From SIG299 sp045531895 (GTDB lineage Bacteria; Bacillota; Clostridia; Lachnospirales; Lachnospiraceae), in NCBI GenBank assembly GCA_045531895.1, contig JAZSEW010000119.1, positions 19,657-83,656 of the forward strand: a stretch of DNA of 64,000 bases. Reading direction: 5' to 3'. Shown one piece after another: positions 32,301 through 41,606 of this stretch. The notes beneath the pieces were generated by a model. The model was not told where the DNA came from. It was given only the letters and a program-made list of their open reading frames with translations, and did not search any database. Within the stretch, counting starts at the first letter, position 1. Each line of letters starts with the position of its first letter. Position numbers and translations under genes: made by a program.

Positions 32301-35150
32301 CTATTTTCCAAAATATAGTTTTTCAAAATCACCCATCGGTATCGGTCTGGAAAAATAGAAGCCCTGACCCATATTGCAGCCTGCTCTGGCAAGAAATTCT
32401 GCCTGCTCCTCTTCTTCTACACCCTCACAAATAACTTCCATGCGGTTATCCTTAATCAAGCGGATTACGTTGTTAAGCATGCCCTTGGTGATTTCAGAAT
32501 CGCTGTGCTTTAAAAATTCCTTATCCAGCTTTACAATATCTGCAGGAAGCTCAGTTAACATACTTAAGGAAGAGTAGCCTGTTCCAAAGTCATCAATAGA
32601 CACACCAAAGCCCCGGCGTTTGATTTCTTTCATAACTTCAATCAAAGCATCCTGGTCATCAATAAAAGCACTTTCCGTAATCTCGATTTCTATCATTCGG
32701 CTTTCTACACCATATGCATTCAACAGCTCCACCAGCTTATCTACCAGATGCTCATCCTTAATATGATGACGCGACAGATTTACAGAAATCGGTACCAACG
32801 GATAGCCGGCCTCTTTCCATTTTTTCTGCTGCTTCAATACCTGCTCATACATGTAAAAGTCCAGTTGGACAATCTTCCCGCTCTTTTCCAATGCCGGAAT
32901 AAAATCATTTGGCAATACAATCTCACCATCCGGTCTTACCCAGCGGGATAACCCCTCTGCACCGATCAGCTGACCGCTTTTCAGCGAAAACTTCGGCTGC
33001 AGATACAGCTGGAATTCGCAATTATCAATTGCTTCGTCTATCATATGCTGAATAGCAATTTCTCTCATACGATTTACACGCATGGACGGTTCAAACATTA
33101 AAATACCGGTTTCGCCCTTTTCCTTTAAAATTTTTCTGGCGGTATTTGCATTGTCAATCGCCTGTATGATACCTGCCTCCGGATTGGAAATAATATAAAT
33201 ACCGGTACAGAGTTCCAGTTTACAGTCCATATACTTTTCATTCTGGGCTGCAATAAACTTATCATTCATGGAAATCGCCGTCTTATATAAGCTTTCCGGA
33301 CTGTTAAACGTTATCAGAACAATAAAAGTGTCTGCATAATCACGGCATCCTGCCACGGCATACGGATTATGCTTTGCCACAAGATTTGCAAAATCCCGCA
33401 AAACTTCATCTCCGCAACGGTACCCATATACCTCATTAAAATACTTAAAATGAACAAAATCCGTGGATACAACCGCATAGCAGATATCATCACCACACTG
33501 ATTCAGCATTGTCTGGGCAACTTCTTTAAACTTCTCATACTTTAAAAGTCCGGTGACCTCATCCATGCTCTTCATCAGCTCAATTTTTTTGGCAATCTTT
33601 TCATAGGCGTATTCTCTTGCCAGATAATTGCCAACGATACGGGCAATCATGGAAAGGGACTGCTTTTCATCTTCTGTCCATTCTCTGACTTTATTATCTA
33701 CATATGCAATATAGCCAAACACTTCACCTTCACTAAAAAACGGGCACTGATACAGCGCACGAACTCCCTTGCTGCTGTACATACGGTACAGAGGTCCGTC
33801 TTTAGGAAGTGCATAGGTATCGCGAAATTCCACCGGCTGGTTTTTCCTGTAATTATCACAGACACGCTTACGTTCCTCCGGTGTTACCATAACCTGGGCA
33901 TCCGCATTGGTTTTTTTAGCAGAATTACTCCACAGATATGATATTTCCGGCATACCCTGACTACTATATTCCCGCACAGACACTACCGCCAGATTAAAAC
34001 GCTTTCCAACCTTCATCAGCAGCATATTCATGGCGCTCTTTAAGTCCTTACTGCCTTCCAGCAAATCCAACGCAAATTCTGTAATTTCCTCTGCACTGTT
34101 ACGTTTTATATCCTTTGGCTCATCCGACAGCACCTGTTCCGAACCCTCGGCAAATTTTTTCTTGATATATTCCGTGCAGATAGCATAATCATCCCTGCCG
34201 GTTTCTTTAATATAATACAAGGCACTGTCCGCATTCTTGAGCATTTCCTCTATTGTCGTACCATCTACACCATAACAGGAAGCTCCTATGCTGCAGGTTA
34301 CCTTATGTTCTTCTTCTGACAATGCAAACTCTCCGGCATACGTTTTCCGCACTTTTCTTATTTCCTCTTCCAGAGTATCCCTGTCTGTATTCGGAAGAAA
34401 CACCGTAAATTCATCTCCGCCAAATCTTCCGATGGCTGCTGATTCACCAAATACTGTCCGCAACGCATCCGCCATGGCAACAATCGCCGTATCTCCATAC
34501 AAATGTCCGTAATTATCATTAATCTGCTTAAATTTATCAATATCCACAATCAGCATGGCCGGAGTCAGATTTTCCCGTTCTGCACGTTTTAAAATCTCTT
34601 CCGCCCGTTCCTGAAAAGCAGCACGATTGAGCAAACCAGTCATGGAATCCCGCATTGCCTGGGCCTGTAAGCGAAGCTCTTCTTTCTTTTTTGTATCAAT
34701 GTCTGTAACTTTTCCAAGCAGAGAAACCGGCCTGCCATCTCTTCCGTAAAGGATTTTAGAAGTAAGGGCAATCCACCGGTATTCCCCATTTCTCATTACC
34801 CGGACTTCCTTATGCACCGGTTCCAGGTTATGCATTTCTCTGCTTTCTTCAATCAGTGCTTTTTCATCCTCCGGATGTAATCCATCCAGTATCACAAAAG
34901 TTTTATCACCTTTTCTGCCTTCCTTAAACCGATAAATATCACCGCTTCCGCTAATCGTATGGAAGGTATGCTCTTTGATATTGTACTCATAAATCCAGTC
35001 GTCAAACAAGGATGAAATTAATTCTTTTTTCTCTTTTTCCAGTTCCAGTTCTTCCTGTAGCTCCTCTACCTGCTCCGGCAGAAAACTTTCATTTCGTTCT
35101 TTAAGTTTTTGATTTTCTGTCTTTTGTATATTCAGCATCCTACTGCTCAC
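32301..35150 (-). CDS. Cyclic-di-GMP signalling protein: PAS, GGDEF, GAF, degenerate GGDEF, EAL
   Basis: A 949-residue cytoplasmic signalling protein. In order: a coiled start (1-40), a PAS domain (about 45-165, 'ISGSGDIYRFKEGRKG'), a GGDEF diguanylate cyclase (about 170-335) with an intact 'RFGGDEF' but no evident inhibitory RxxD site, a GAF-like domain (about 365-520), a second GGDEF-like domain whose signature has decayed to 'CRDYADTF', and a C-terminal EAL phosphodiesterase (about 700-945). The EAL signature reads 'GAEGLSRW', while the metal and catalytic motifs 'ITESAF', 'IDDFGTGYSSL' and 'ICEGVE' are kept. Both synthesis and breakdown of c-di-GMP look possible. The start is uncertain: GTG at 35150 or ATG at 35138, neither with a strong ribosome site. 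It lies downstream of the two-component pair. Confidence 0.9.
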   Translation of the reverse strand: MSSRMLNIQKTENQKLKERNESFLPEQVEELQEELELEKEKKELISSLFDDWIYEYNIKEHTFHTISGSGDIYRFKEGRKGDKTFVILDGLHPEDEKALIEESREMHNLEPVHKEVRVMRNGEYRWIALTSKILYGRDGRPVSLLGKVTDIDTKKKEELRLQAQAMRDSMTGLLNRAAFQERAEEILKRAERENLTPAMLIVDIDKFKQINDNYGHLYGDTAIVAMADALRTVFGESAAIGRFGGDEFTVFLPNTDRDTLEEEIRKVRKTYAGEFALSEEEHKVTCSIGASCYGVDGTTIEEMLKNADSALYYIKETGRDDYAICTEYIKKKFAEGSEQVLSDEPKDIKRNSAEEITEFALDLLEGSKDLKSAMNMLLMKVGKRFNLAVVSVREYSSQGMPEISYLWSNSAKKTNADAQVMVTPEERKRVCDNYRKNQPVEFRDTYALPKDGPLYRMYSSKGVRALYQCPFFSEGEVFGYIAYVDNKVREWTEDEKQSLSMIARIVGNYLAREYAYEKIAKKIELMKSMDEVTGLLKYEKFKEVAQTMLNQCGDDICYAVVSTDFVHFKYFNEVYGYRCGDEVLRDFANLVAKHNPYAVAGCRDYADTFIVLITFNSPESLYKTAISMNDKFIAAQNEKYMDCKLELCTGIYIISNPEAGIIQAIDNANTARKILKEKGETGILMFEPSMRVNRMREIAIQHMIDEAIDNCEFQLYLQPKFSLKSGQLIGAEGLSRWVRPDGEIVLPNDFIPALEKSGKIVQLDFYMYEQVLKQQKKWKEAGYPLVPISVNLSRHHIKDEHLVDKLVELLNAYGVESRMIEIEITESAFIDDQDALIEVMKEIKRRGFGVSIDDFGTGYSSLSMLTELPADIVKLDKEFLKHSDSEITKGMLNNVIRLIKDNRMEVICEGVEEEEQAEFLARAGCNMGQGFYFSRPIPMGDFEKLYFGK

Positions 35151-35219
35151 CCCATTTGTACAAATTTAAACCCCTGTTGTTCTCTTCATAACCATGCTTT
35201 AAAACAGCCTTCGGCTACA

Positions 35220-35909
35220 TTACACTTTAAAGCGGTATCCCTTGCCCCAGATTGTTTCGATATACTGTGGCTTTGCTGCATCTTCTTCAATTTTCTCACG
35301 AATTTTTTTGATATGCACCGTAACAGTAGCAATATCACCAAAGGACTCCATATCCCAGATTTCCCGGAATAATTCATCCTTCGTAAATACTCTGTCCGGA
35401 TGGGCTGCCAAAAAGCTCAACAAATCAAATTCCTTTGTTGTCAAAATTTTCTCTTCCTCATTAACATAAACCCTTCGGGATGTTTTGTCAATCTTCATAC
35501 CCCGAATTTCAATAAGCTCATTCTCTTTTACATGACTTTTTACCAACCGTTCATATCTTGCCAGATGTGCCTTTACTCTTGCTACCAGTTCACTCGGGCT
35601 AAATGGTTTTGTCATATAATCATCGGCCCCAAGACCAAGACCACGGATTTTGTCGATGTCCTCCTTCTTAGCCGATACCATCAGAATCGGAATATCCTTT
35701 TCCTCTCTGACCTGCCTGCAGATTTCAAAACCATCCAGCCCCGGCAGCATCAAATCTAAAATTACCAGTTGGTAATCACCATTCAAAGCTTCTGCAAGAC
35801 CTGCCCTGCCTTCATTTATCATGGTAACCTGAAAACCGGACAGCTCCAGATAATCCTTTTCCAATTCCGCAATTGCAATTTCATCTTCTATAATTAATAT
35901 ATTGGCCAT
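35220..35909 (-). CDS. OmpR-family response regulator
   Basis: A 229-residue two-component regulator. The receiver (residues 1-120) has the acidic pair in 'IIEDE', the phospho-acceptor Asp in 'VILDLMLPGLDG' and the Lys in 'VSAKKEDID'. The C-terminal winged helix (about 130-228) ends 'YIETIWGKGYRFKV' as in OmpR/PhoB proteins. The GGGAG site precedes the ATG. It begins one base after the stop codon of the sensor kinase gene, so the pair is translationally linked. It is the cognate regulator of that kinase; the signal is not known. Confidence 0.96.
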   Translation of the reverse strand: MANILIIEDEIAIAELEKDYLELSGFQVTMINEGRAGLAEALNGDYQLVILDLMLPGLDGFEICRQVREEKDIPILMVSAKKEDIDKIRGLGLGADDYMTKPFSPSELVARVKAHLARYERLVKSHVKENELIEIRGMKIDKTSRRVYVNEEEKILTTKEFDLLSFLAAHPDRVFTKDELFREIWDMESFGDIATVTVHIKKIREKIEEDAAKPQYIETIWGKGYRFKV

Positions 35910-35910
35910 T

Positions 35911-37416
35911 TTATTCCGCTCCCTTCTTTTCCGTTTTTTCTATTTTTCTTAAAGTAAATATCAGTTTTGTACCAACGCCAACTTCACTTTCTGCCCGGAT
36001 ACTGCCGCCATGTTCCTCAATAATCTTCTTTGCAATGGCAAGACCGAGACCGCTGCCTCCCTGCTTGGAGTTTCTGGAAGCATCTGCCCGGTAAAATCTC
36101 TCAAAAATGTTCGGCAACGCACTTTCTGCAATTCCCTGACCATTGTCCTCCACTTCGATACGTACTTCCTTTTCTTCTTCCCACAGGGAAACCGTTATAT
36201 GACCTTTTTCCTTGTCTCCACGATATTTCACGGCATTCCCGATGAGATTGTTCATAACACGGCGAAGCTGCTCCCTGTCACCCAGTACCTGCACATCTTC
36301 TCCTGCATTACTGAAATAATCCAAGGTTACATTTACCAGCTCCAGCTCAGGCCGGTTATCCTCCACACAGTCCTGAAAGTAATCATTGACCCGTACTTTT
36401 TCAAAGTGGTACGGTATATTATTAGTATCAATCTTTGTATAGAACGAGAGCTCGTCCACCAGCGTTGTCATATCACTTGCCTTGGCATAAATGGTTCGTA
36501 AATATTTTTCCCGGCGCTCCGGTGTATCCGCCACACCGTCAATCAACCCTTCCGCATAGCCCTTAATGGCAGTCAGCGGAGTTTTGATGTCATGGGAAAT
36601 ATTACTGATAAGCTCCTTTAATTCCTGCTCATACTGAATCCGGACTTCAATCTCCTTTTTCAGGTGAATTCTCATTTCTTCAAAATCGGCACACAGCTGT
36701 CCGATTTCATCATCGGAAATATTGTCCTGCAAAGAATAATCCAGATTTCCCTCCTGCAGCTGTTTGGTTGCCCGTTTTAAAGCATTTAATGGTTTCAAAA
36801 TCCCCTGATACAGCCATGCCACCAGAATGGACGCTGTAAAAATGATAGTCATGATACTGCCGAAAATAACAACGGTAGCGGCACTTTTTAACCGCATCGC
36901 CATGGAATTTACATCCGTAATAATGTAAAAGCTACCCTCTTCTCCATCAGAGAAAGAAAAATTCTGCTGCTTTACAAGAAACGGAACACTGCCACTGACA
37001 TAAACGCCACCATCATATGTTACTTCCAGACTCCCGGTATCCGGAATCTGATACCGGATAGTATCATAATGCATTTTATTTCCTACAAAAATCATCCTGT
37101 CTGCCTTTTCTACCAGCAGATAAGAAAAGCTTTCCAGAAGTTCTGCATTAAACACGGACATTCTGCTTTCTTCCTGAAACCGGTCCGGATATCTGACCGC
37201 CATAGTACTGAGCTCATTAAAGGTTGCCCTTGTCATCCGGTTTAAAATCTGTACCGGCTCCGTCACAATTTCCCAGTTGTCTGTATCGATACGGTATGTT
37301 TCTTCCATTGACTGTACCTGTCTTGCAAGAATCACAGAACCAATGGTACCAATCATACTGCAGGGAAGCAGAATGATTATTAAAAAAGCCGCGAAAAGCC
37401 TGTTCTTTAACTTCAT
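35911..37416 (-). CDS. Membrane sensor histidine kinase
   Basis: A 501-residue kinase with two membrane helices (about 6-28 and 178-202) bracketing a 150-residue extracellular sensor of unrecognised fold. Then come a HAMP linker (about 203-256), a dimerisation domain with the phosphorylated His in 'ISNISHDIKTPLTAIKGY' near 280, and an ATPase domain with 'NLIGNAVKYR', 'VEDNGQGI' and 'GSGLGLAIAKKI'. The ATG at 37416 follows AGGAGGGACA; eight codons of upstream frame lack a site. An extended -10 TATACT preceded by TGG is visible on the minus strand at 37466-37471. It is paired with the OmpR-type regulator. Confidence 0.95.
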   Translation of the reverse strand: MKLKNRLFAAFLIIILLPCSMIGTIGSVILARQVQSMEETYRIDTDNWEIVTEPVQILNRMTRATFNELSTMAVRYPDRFQEESRMSVFNAELLESFSYLLVEKADRMIFVGNKMHYDTIRYQIPDTGSLEVTYDGGVYVSGSVPFLVKQQNFSFSDGEEGSFYIITDVNSMAMRLKSAATVVIFGSIMTIIFTASILVAWLYQGILKPLNALKRATKQLQEGNLDYSLQDNISDDEIGQLCADFEEMRIHLKKEIEVRIQYEQELKELISNISHDIKTPLTAIKGYAEGLIDGVADTPERREKYLRTIYAKASDMTTLVDELSFYTKIDTNNIPYHFEKVRVNDYFQDCVEDNRPELELVNVTLDYFSNAGEDVQVLGDREQLRRVMNNLIGNAVKYRGDKEKGHITVSLWEEEKEVRIEVEDNGQGIAESALPNIFERFYRADASRNSKQGGSGLGLAIAKKIIEEHGGSIRAESEVGVGTKLIFTLRKIEKTEKKGAE

Positions 37417-37554
37417 TGTCCCTCCTAAAAAATCGGTCATACAAACAACATGTCATCTTACCATCAGTATACCATATTTTTTCTATTTATTCAGCCCGAT
37501 TTTATTATTATTTCCTAAACTTTTCATAAACCGCTCCAAAAACGCAGTTTTTAC

Positions 37555-37583
37555 TTGACAAAAATCAAAAAATGGCGCATACT
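37555..37583 (+). promoter_or_regulatory. Promoter of metK
   Basis: TTGACA (37555-37560), 17-bp spacer, CATACT (37578-37583), just before the SAM riboswitch. Confidence 0.65.
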
Positions 37584-37610
37584 CAAGCTACAGAAAAGTT
37601 AGCATAGACT

Positions 37611-37708
37611 CTTATTCAGAGTGACGGAGAGTAAAGACTCAGTGAAGTCACGGCAACCCCCGGAAGCGGAAAGGTGCCAAGTTGAGCGAGTAATCGAACA
37701 ATAAGAGG
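37611..37708 (+). promoter_or_regulatory. SAM-I (S-box) riboswitch aptamer
   Basis: The S-box hallmarks are present in order: P1 5' strand CTTATT, AGAG, GGAGAG, the P2 strand with CGGCAACC, then AAAGGTGCCAA and P1 3' strand AATAAGAG. It senses S-adenosylmethionine and should switch off metK when SAM is high. The same AATAAG (37700-37705) that closes P1 can also pair with CTTATT at 37735-37740 in the terminator, giving the competing antiterminator. Confidence 0.93.
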
Positions 37709-37729
37709 ATTTGGTATCAGATATTCCAG

Positions 37730-37758
37730 GTCCGCTTATTGCGGACTTTTCTTGTTTT
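37730..37758 (+). terminator. Riboswitch-controlled intrinsic terminator
   Basis: GTCCGC-TTATT-GCGGAC followed by TTTTCTTGTTTT. It lies 22 nt after the aptamer and 57 nt before metK. Confidence 0.9.
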
Positions 37759-37814
37759 ATAAGTTACTATTATCCCGCGCCAAGAGCGCACCTACTTAAG
37801 AAAGGAATTAAGTT

Positions 37815-39002
37815 ATGAGCAAAAGATTATTTACATCCGAATCCGTAACCGAGGGACATCCAGATAAAATCTGTGATGCCATCTCTGACTCCGTTCTGGA
37901 CGCTTTACTCGAGCAGGATCCAATGAGCCGTGTAGCCTGCGAAACCGCCTGCACCACCGGTCTCGTTCTTGTTATGGGCGAAATCACAACAAAGGCAAAC
38001 GTAGACTTCCAGAAAATCGTTCGCGATACCATTTGTGAAATCGGTTACAACAATGGTGATTATGGTTTTGACGGTAACACCTGCGGTGTTATGATTGCAC
38101 TGGACAAGCAGTCCACCGATATTGCTATGGGCGTTGACAAGGCTTTAGAAGCAAAAGAAAATAAAATGACCGACGAAGACATCGATGCTATCGGTGCCGG
38201 CGATCAGGGTATGATGTTCGGTTATGCTACCGATGAAACCGAGGAATATATGCCTTATCCTATTTCCCTCGCTCACAAGCTTACCCTGCAGTTAACCAAG
38301 GTAAGAAAAGACGGCACACTGCCATATCTTCGTCCGGACGGCAAGTCTCAGGTAACTATAGAATATGATGACGAAGGAAAACCGGTTCATATCAATGCAG
38401 TTGTATTATCCACACAGCATGCACCGGAAATTCCACAGGAGCAGATTCATGCCGACATCCAGAAATATGTCTTTGACCCTGTACTTCCGGCAGACATGAT
38501 TGACGCTGACACCAAATACTTTATCAATCCAACCGGTCGTTTTGTTATCGGTGGTCCAAACGGTGACAGCGGTCTTACCGGCCGTAAGATTATCGTAGAT
38601 ACCTACGGTGGTTATGCAAGACACGGCGGCGGTGCTTTCTCCGGTAAGGACTGCACCAAGGTTGACCGTTCTGCCTGCTACGCTGCACGTTACGTTGCAA
38701 AGAACCTGGTTGCCGCAGGTCTCGCAAAGCGCTGCGAAATCCAGTTATCCTATGCTATCGGTGTAGCTCACCCAACCTCCGTTATGGTTGATACTTTCGG
38801 TACCGGCGTAAAGTCTGAGGCTGAATTAGAAGCAATCATCCGTGAAAACTTTGACTTACGTCCGGCAGGTATTATCAAGATGCTTGATTTAAGAAGACCT
38901 ATCTACAAACAGACCTCTGCTTATGGTCACTTCGGAAGAAACGATTTAAATCTTCCTTGGGAAGCATTAGATAAAGTAGACGCACTGAAAAAGTATTTAT
39001 AA
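37815..39002 (+). CDS. metK: S-adenosylmethionine synthase
   Basis: A 395-residue enzyme making SAM from methionine and ATP. Signature stretches: 'TEGHPDKICDAISD' at residues 11-24, 'GAGDQGMMFGYATDE' near 116 and 'GGGAFSGKDCTKVDRS' near 270. Full length with the usual C-terminus. AAAGGA precedes the ATG. It is under the SAM riboswitch just upstream and is followed 30 bp later by an HD-GYP gene on the same strand, with no terminator between, so the two may share transcripts. Confidence 0.98.
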   Translation: MSKRLFTSESVTEGHPDKICDAISDSVLDALLEQDPMSRVACETACTTGLVLVMGEITTKANVDFQKIVRDTICEIGYNNGDYGFDGNTCGVMIALDKQSTDIAMGVDKALEAKENKMTDEDIDAIGAGDQGMMFGYATDETEEYMPYPISLAHKLTLQLTKVRKDGTLPYLRPDGKSQVTIEYDDEGKPVHINAVVLSTQHAPEIPQEQIHADIQKYVFDPVLPADMIDADTKYFINPTGRFVIGGPNGDSGLTGRKIIVDTYGGYARHGGGAFSGKDCTKVDRSACYAARYVAKNLVAAGLAKRCEIQLSYAIGVAHPTSVMVDTFGTGVKSEAELEAIIRENFDLRPAGIIKMLDLRRPIYKQTSAYGHFGRNDLNLPWEALDKVDALKKYL

Positions 39003-39032
39003 TAAATTTTCTTCCCGCCAGGAGGCAGAACA

Positions 39033-40133
39033 ATGAATGAACTAATGAAATTAAAAACTTCCTTTTTGGAACCGGGTATGATTGTCGGAAAAGATATCTA
39101 TTCTTCCTCCGATTATCTGATTGCCGGTGAAGGCACCGTACTGACAGACCGTATGATTACCAGACTGAAATTTTATTCTGTCCCGGAAATTGTCATTGTC
39201 ACCCCGGAGTCTCTGCAAAAAAAAGAGAAAAAACAGACAGCCAGTACAGTTCCTGCCTCTTATGTGGGTAAAGTGAAATCCAGTCCGGAATACCGGTCCT
39301 TTACCAAAACCTTTTACAGTTCCTTTGTCTCTTATAAAGGGCAGCTAAATGAAGTGGTTCAAAATAACGCACCGTTAGACACCGACAGCCTGTTGGCAGA
39401 TGTTTCAAAGATTTTTGCTTCCTGCAAAAATCCAAATGCATTACTGGACATGATGATGTGCATCCGCAATCTGGACGATGCTACCTATGTTCACAGCATG
39501 AACGTTGCATTAATTTGTAACCTGTTTGCCCATTGGCTGAAATATAATGAGCAGGATACAAAGATACTGACTCTTGCCGGTCTTTTACACGACATCGGAA
39601 AAATGAAAATCCCTCCGGAAATCATAAAAAAACCGGGGAAGCTGACCGATGACGAATACCGTATTATTCAGGAACATCCGACTCTTGGCTACAATATTTT
39701 AAAAGAAAAAAATATTGACCCCCGAATCTGCAACGCAGCACTTATGCATCATGAGCGTTGCAATGGTCGCGGCTATCCAAAGGGACTTACCTCTTCAGAT
39801 ATTGATCCATTCGCCAAAATTGTTGCTATCGCAGATGTTTATGATGCCCTGACAGCAGCCCGGGTTTATCGTGGTCCTATCTGTCCATTGGAAGTGGTTG
39901 GAATATTCCAGTCAGAGGGTCTGACTATTTATGACCCTGCCTACTTAATGGTCTTTCTGGATCAGATTATGTACTCCTATCTGAATTATACAATTAAATT
40001 AAGCAATGGAGATACCGGAAGAATTATTCTGATGCAGCGAAATTCCTTAAGCAAACCTGTTATTTCATTGTCAGACGGTACTTGTATTGATTTAAGAGAT
40101 TATCCTGATTTACACATCACCGGCGTAATATAG
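39033..40133 (+). CDS. HD-GYP-type cyclic-di-GMP phosphodiesterase-like protein
   Basis: A 366-residue protein. Residues 1-130 are an N-terminal domain with no membrane helix. The HD-GYP domain (about 140-290) keeps the metal site 'LLHDIGKMKIP', the 'KHP'-equivalent 'EHPTLGYNIL', and 'HHERCNGRGYP' in which an Asn replaces the usual Asp of the HHE-DGxGYP box. It should hydrolyse c-di-GMP, though the substitution makes activity less certain. AGGAGG precedes the ATG. The neighbourhood also holds the GGDEF/EAL protein at 32.3-35.2 kb, so this stretch concentrates c-di-GMP turnover genes. A strong bidirectional terminator follows. Confidence 0.92.
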   Translation: MNELMKLKTSFLEPGMIVGKDIYSSSDYLIAGEGTVLTDRMITRLKFYSVPEIVIVTPESLQKKEKKQTASTVPASYVGKVKSSPEYRSFTKTFYSSFVSYKGQLNEVVQNNAPLDTDSLLADVSKIFASCKNPNALLDMMMCIRNLDDATYVHSMNVALICNLFAHWLKYNEQDTKILTLAGLLHDIGKMKIPPEIIKKPGKLTDDEYRIIQEHPTLGYNILKEKNIDPRICNAALMHHERCNGRGYPKGLTSSDIDPFAKIVAIADVYDALTAARVYRGPICPLEVVGIFQSEGLTIYDPAYLMVFLDQIMYSYLNYTIKLSNGDTGRIILMQRNSLSKPVISLSDGTCIDLRDYPDLHITGVI

Positions 40134-40142
40134 TTGAAACGA

Positions 40143-40199
40143 AAAGAGAGATTCCAAACTACGGCCTTTGGCCGAGGGGAAAAGTTTGGGATCTCTCTT
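40143..40199. terminator. Bidirectional terminator between HD-GYP and murA genes
   Basis: AAGAGAGATTCCAAACT pairs with AGTTTGGGATCTCTCTT (one G-T). Inside it is a second small hairpin CGGCC-TTT-GGCCG. T-rich tracts flank the plus side (CTTCTTCT). Confidence 0.8.
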
Positions 40200-40222
40200 C
40201 TTCTATCAGCTTATTTTTACAT

Positions 40223-41521
40223 CTAACTAACTTTGAGTTTGAATTTCTGCACTGCTCGTTCATCCTCGGAATCGACCTTTTCGATATGAGCTCCAAGTCC
40301 GCAAAGCTTGCCCTCGAAATTTTCATATCCTCGTTCCACGAACTGAATCTGCTCTACTACAGTAAAGCCCTCTGCTACTAAGCCCGCAATTACTAAAGCT
40401 GCACCTGCTCGTAAATCGGGTGCACTCACGGTAGCTCCGGTTACACTGCCAACACCATCAATAATCGCGGTATTGCCCTCCACCTTAATGGAAGCTCCCA
40501 TGCGGACTAATTCATCCACATACTTAAACCGGCTTTCAAACATGCTTTCCGTTACAATACTGGTACCCTCAGAAAGAGCCAGAAGAGTTGTAATCTGCGC
40601 CTGCATATCCGTCGGAAAACCCGGATACGGAAGAGTCTTGACATGAGTATGACCAAGACGCTTTGTAGCTACTACGCGAACAGCGTCATCAAATTCCTCT
40701 ACAAACGCACCGATTTCCTCTAATTTTGCAGAAATCGCCTCCAGATGCTTTGGGATTACGTTACGGATAGTAACATCGCCCTTGGTAGCTGCTGCTGCCA
40801 GCATGAAGGTTCCAGCCTCGATCTGGTCCGGGATGATAGAATAAGTACTGCTGTGAAGCTTAGTCACACCGGTGATACGGATTACATCGGTACCGGCACC
40901 CTTAATATTGGCACCCATGCTGTTTAAAAAGTTGGCAACATCTACAACGTGCGGCTCTTTTGCAGCATTCTCCAATATGGTCTGACCCTCTGCCAGACAG
41001 GCTGCCAGCATAATGTTGATAGTAGCACCAACACTGGCAATATCCAGATAGATATGACTACCTTCCAGTTTCTTTGCTTCTGCAATTACCATGCCGTGTT
41101 GAATTGCCACATTGGCACCCAGTGCTTCGAAGCCCTTGATGTGCTGATCAATCGGTCGATTTCCGATATTACAGCCACCAGGTAATACTACCTGAGTTTT
41201 CTTAAAACGGCCCAGTAATGCTCCAATCAGATAATAAGACGCTCTGATTTTTCTGATATATTCATCATCCACAGCCATTGGATGTACGTTTGCACTATTA
41301 ATAATTACGGTATGTGCATCTACACGCTCGATATCGGCACCAATTCCTTCAATTGCCTGCAATAATACATTAATATCCCGAATATCCGGCAGATTCTTAA
41401 TACATACCGTTTCTTCCGTTAATACAGCTGCCGCCAGAATACCCAGCGCAGAATTTTTAGCTCCACTTATAACAACTTCGCCGGCCAGCGGTGTGCCGCC
41501 TTTGATTATATATTGATCCAT
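40223..41521 (-). CDS. murA: UDP-N-acetylglucosamine 1-carboxyvinyltransferase
   Basis: A 432-residue enzyme for the first committed step of peptidoglycan synthesis, transferring enolpyruvate from PEP to UDP-GlcNAc. Landmarks: 'GGTPLAGEVVISGAKNSAL' near residue 8-26 with the Lys-Asn pair, 'PGGCNIGNRPID' near 112 with the fosfomycin-binding Cys, and 'PYPGFPTDMQAQI' near 300. The ATG at 41521 follows GAGGTG; an upstream TTG lacks support. 85 bp separate it from aroK upstream on the same strand. Confidence 0.96.
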   Translation of the reverse strand: MDQYIIKGGTPLAGEVVISGAKNSALGILAAAVLTEETVCIKNLPDIRDINVLLQAIEGIGADIERVDAHTVIINSANVHPMAVDDEYIRKIRASYYLIGALLGRFKKTQVVLPGGCNIGNRPIDQHIKGFEALGANVAIQHGMVIAEAKKLEGSHIYLDIASVGATINIMLAACLAEGQTILENAAKEPHVVDVANFLNSMGANIKGAGTDVIRITGVTKLHSSTYSIIPDQIEAGTFMLAAAATKGDVTIRNVIPKHLEAISAKLEEIGAFVEEFDDAVRVVATKRLGHTHVKTLPYPGFPTDMQAQITTLLALSEGTSIVTESMFESRFKYVDELVRMGASIKVEGNTAIIDGVGSVTGATVSAPDLRAGAALVIAGLVAEGFTVVEQIQFVERGYENFEGKLCGLGAHIEKVDSEDERAVQKFKLKVS

Positions 41522-41606
41522 GTTTACACCTCGGTTAAATTCCAAATACTTAGTAACTATACTCGATTATGCCACATTTGTAAAGTGTTTTTTTCGGATT
41601 CGTAAA

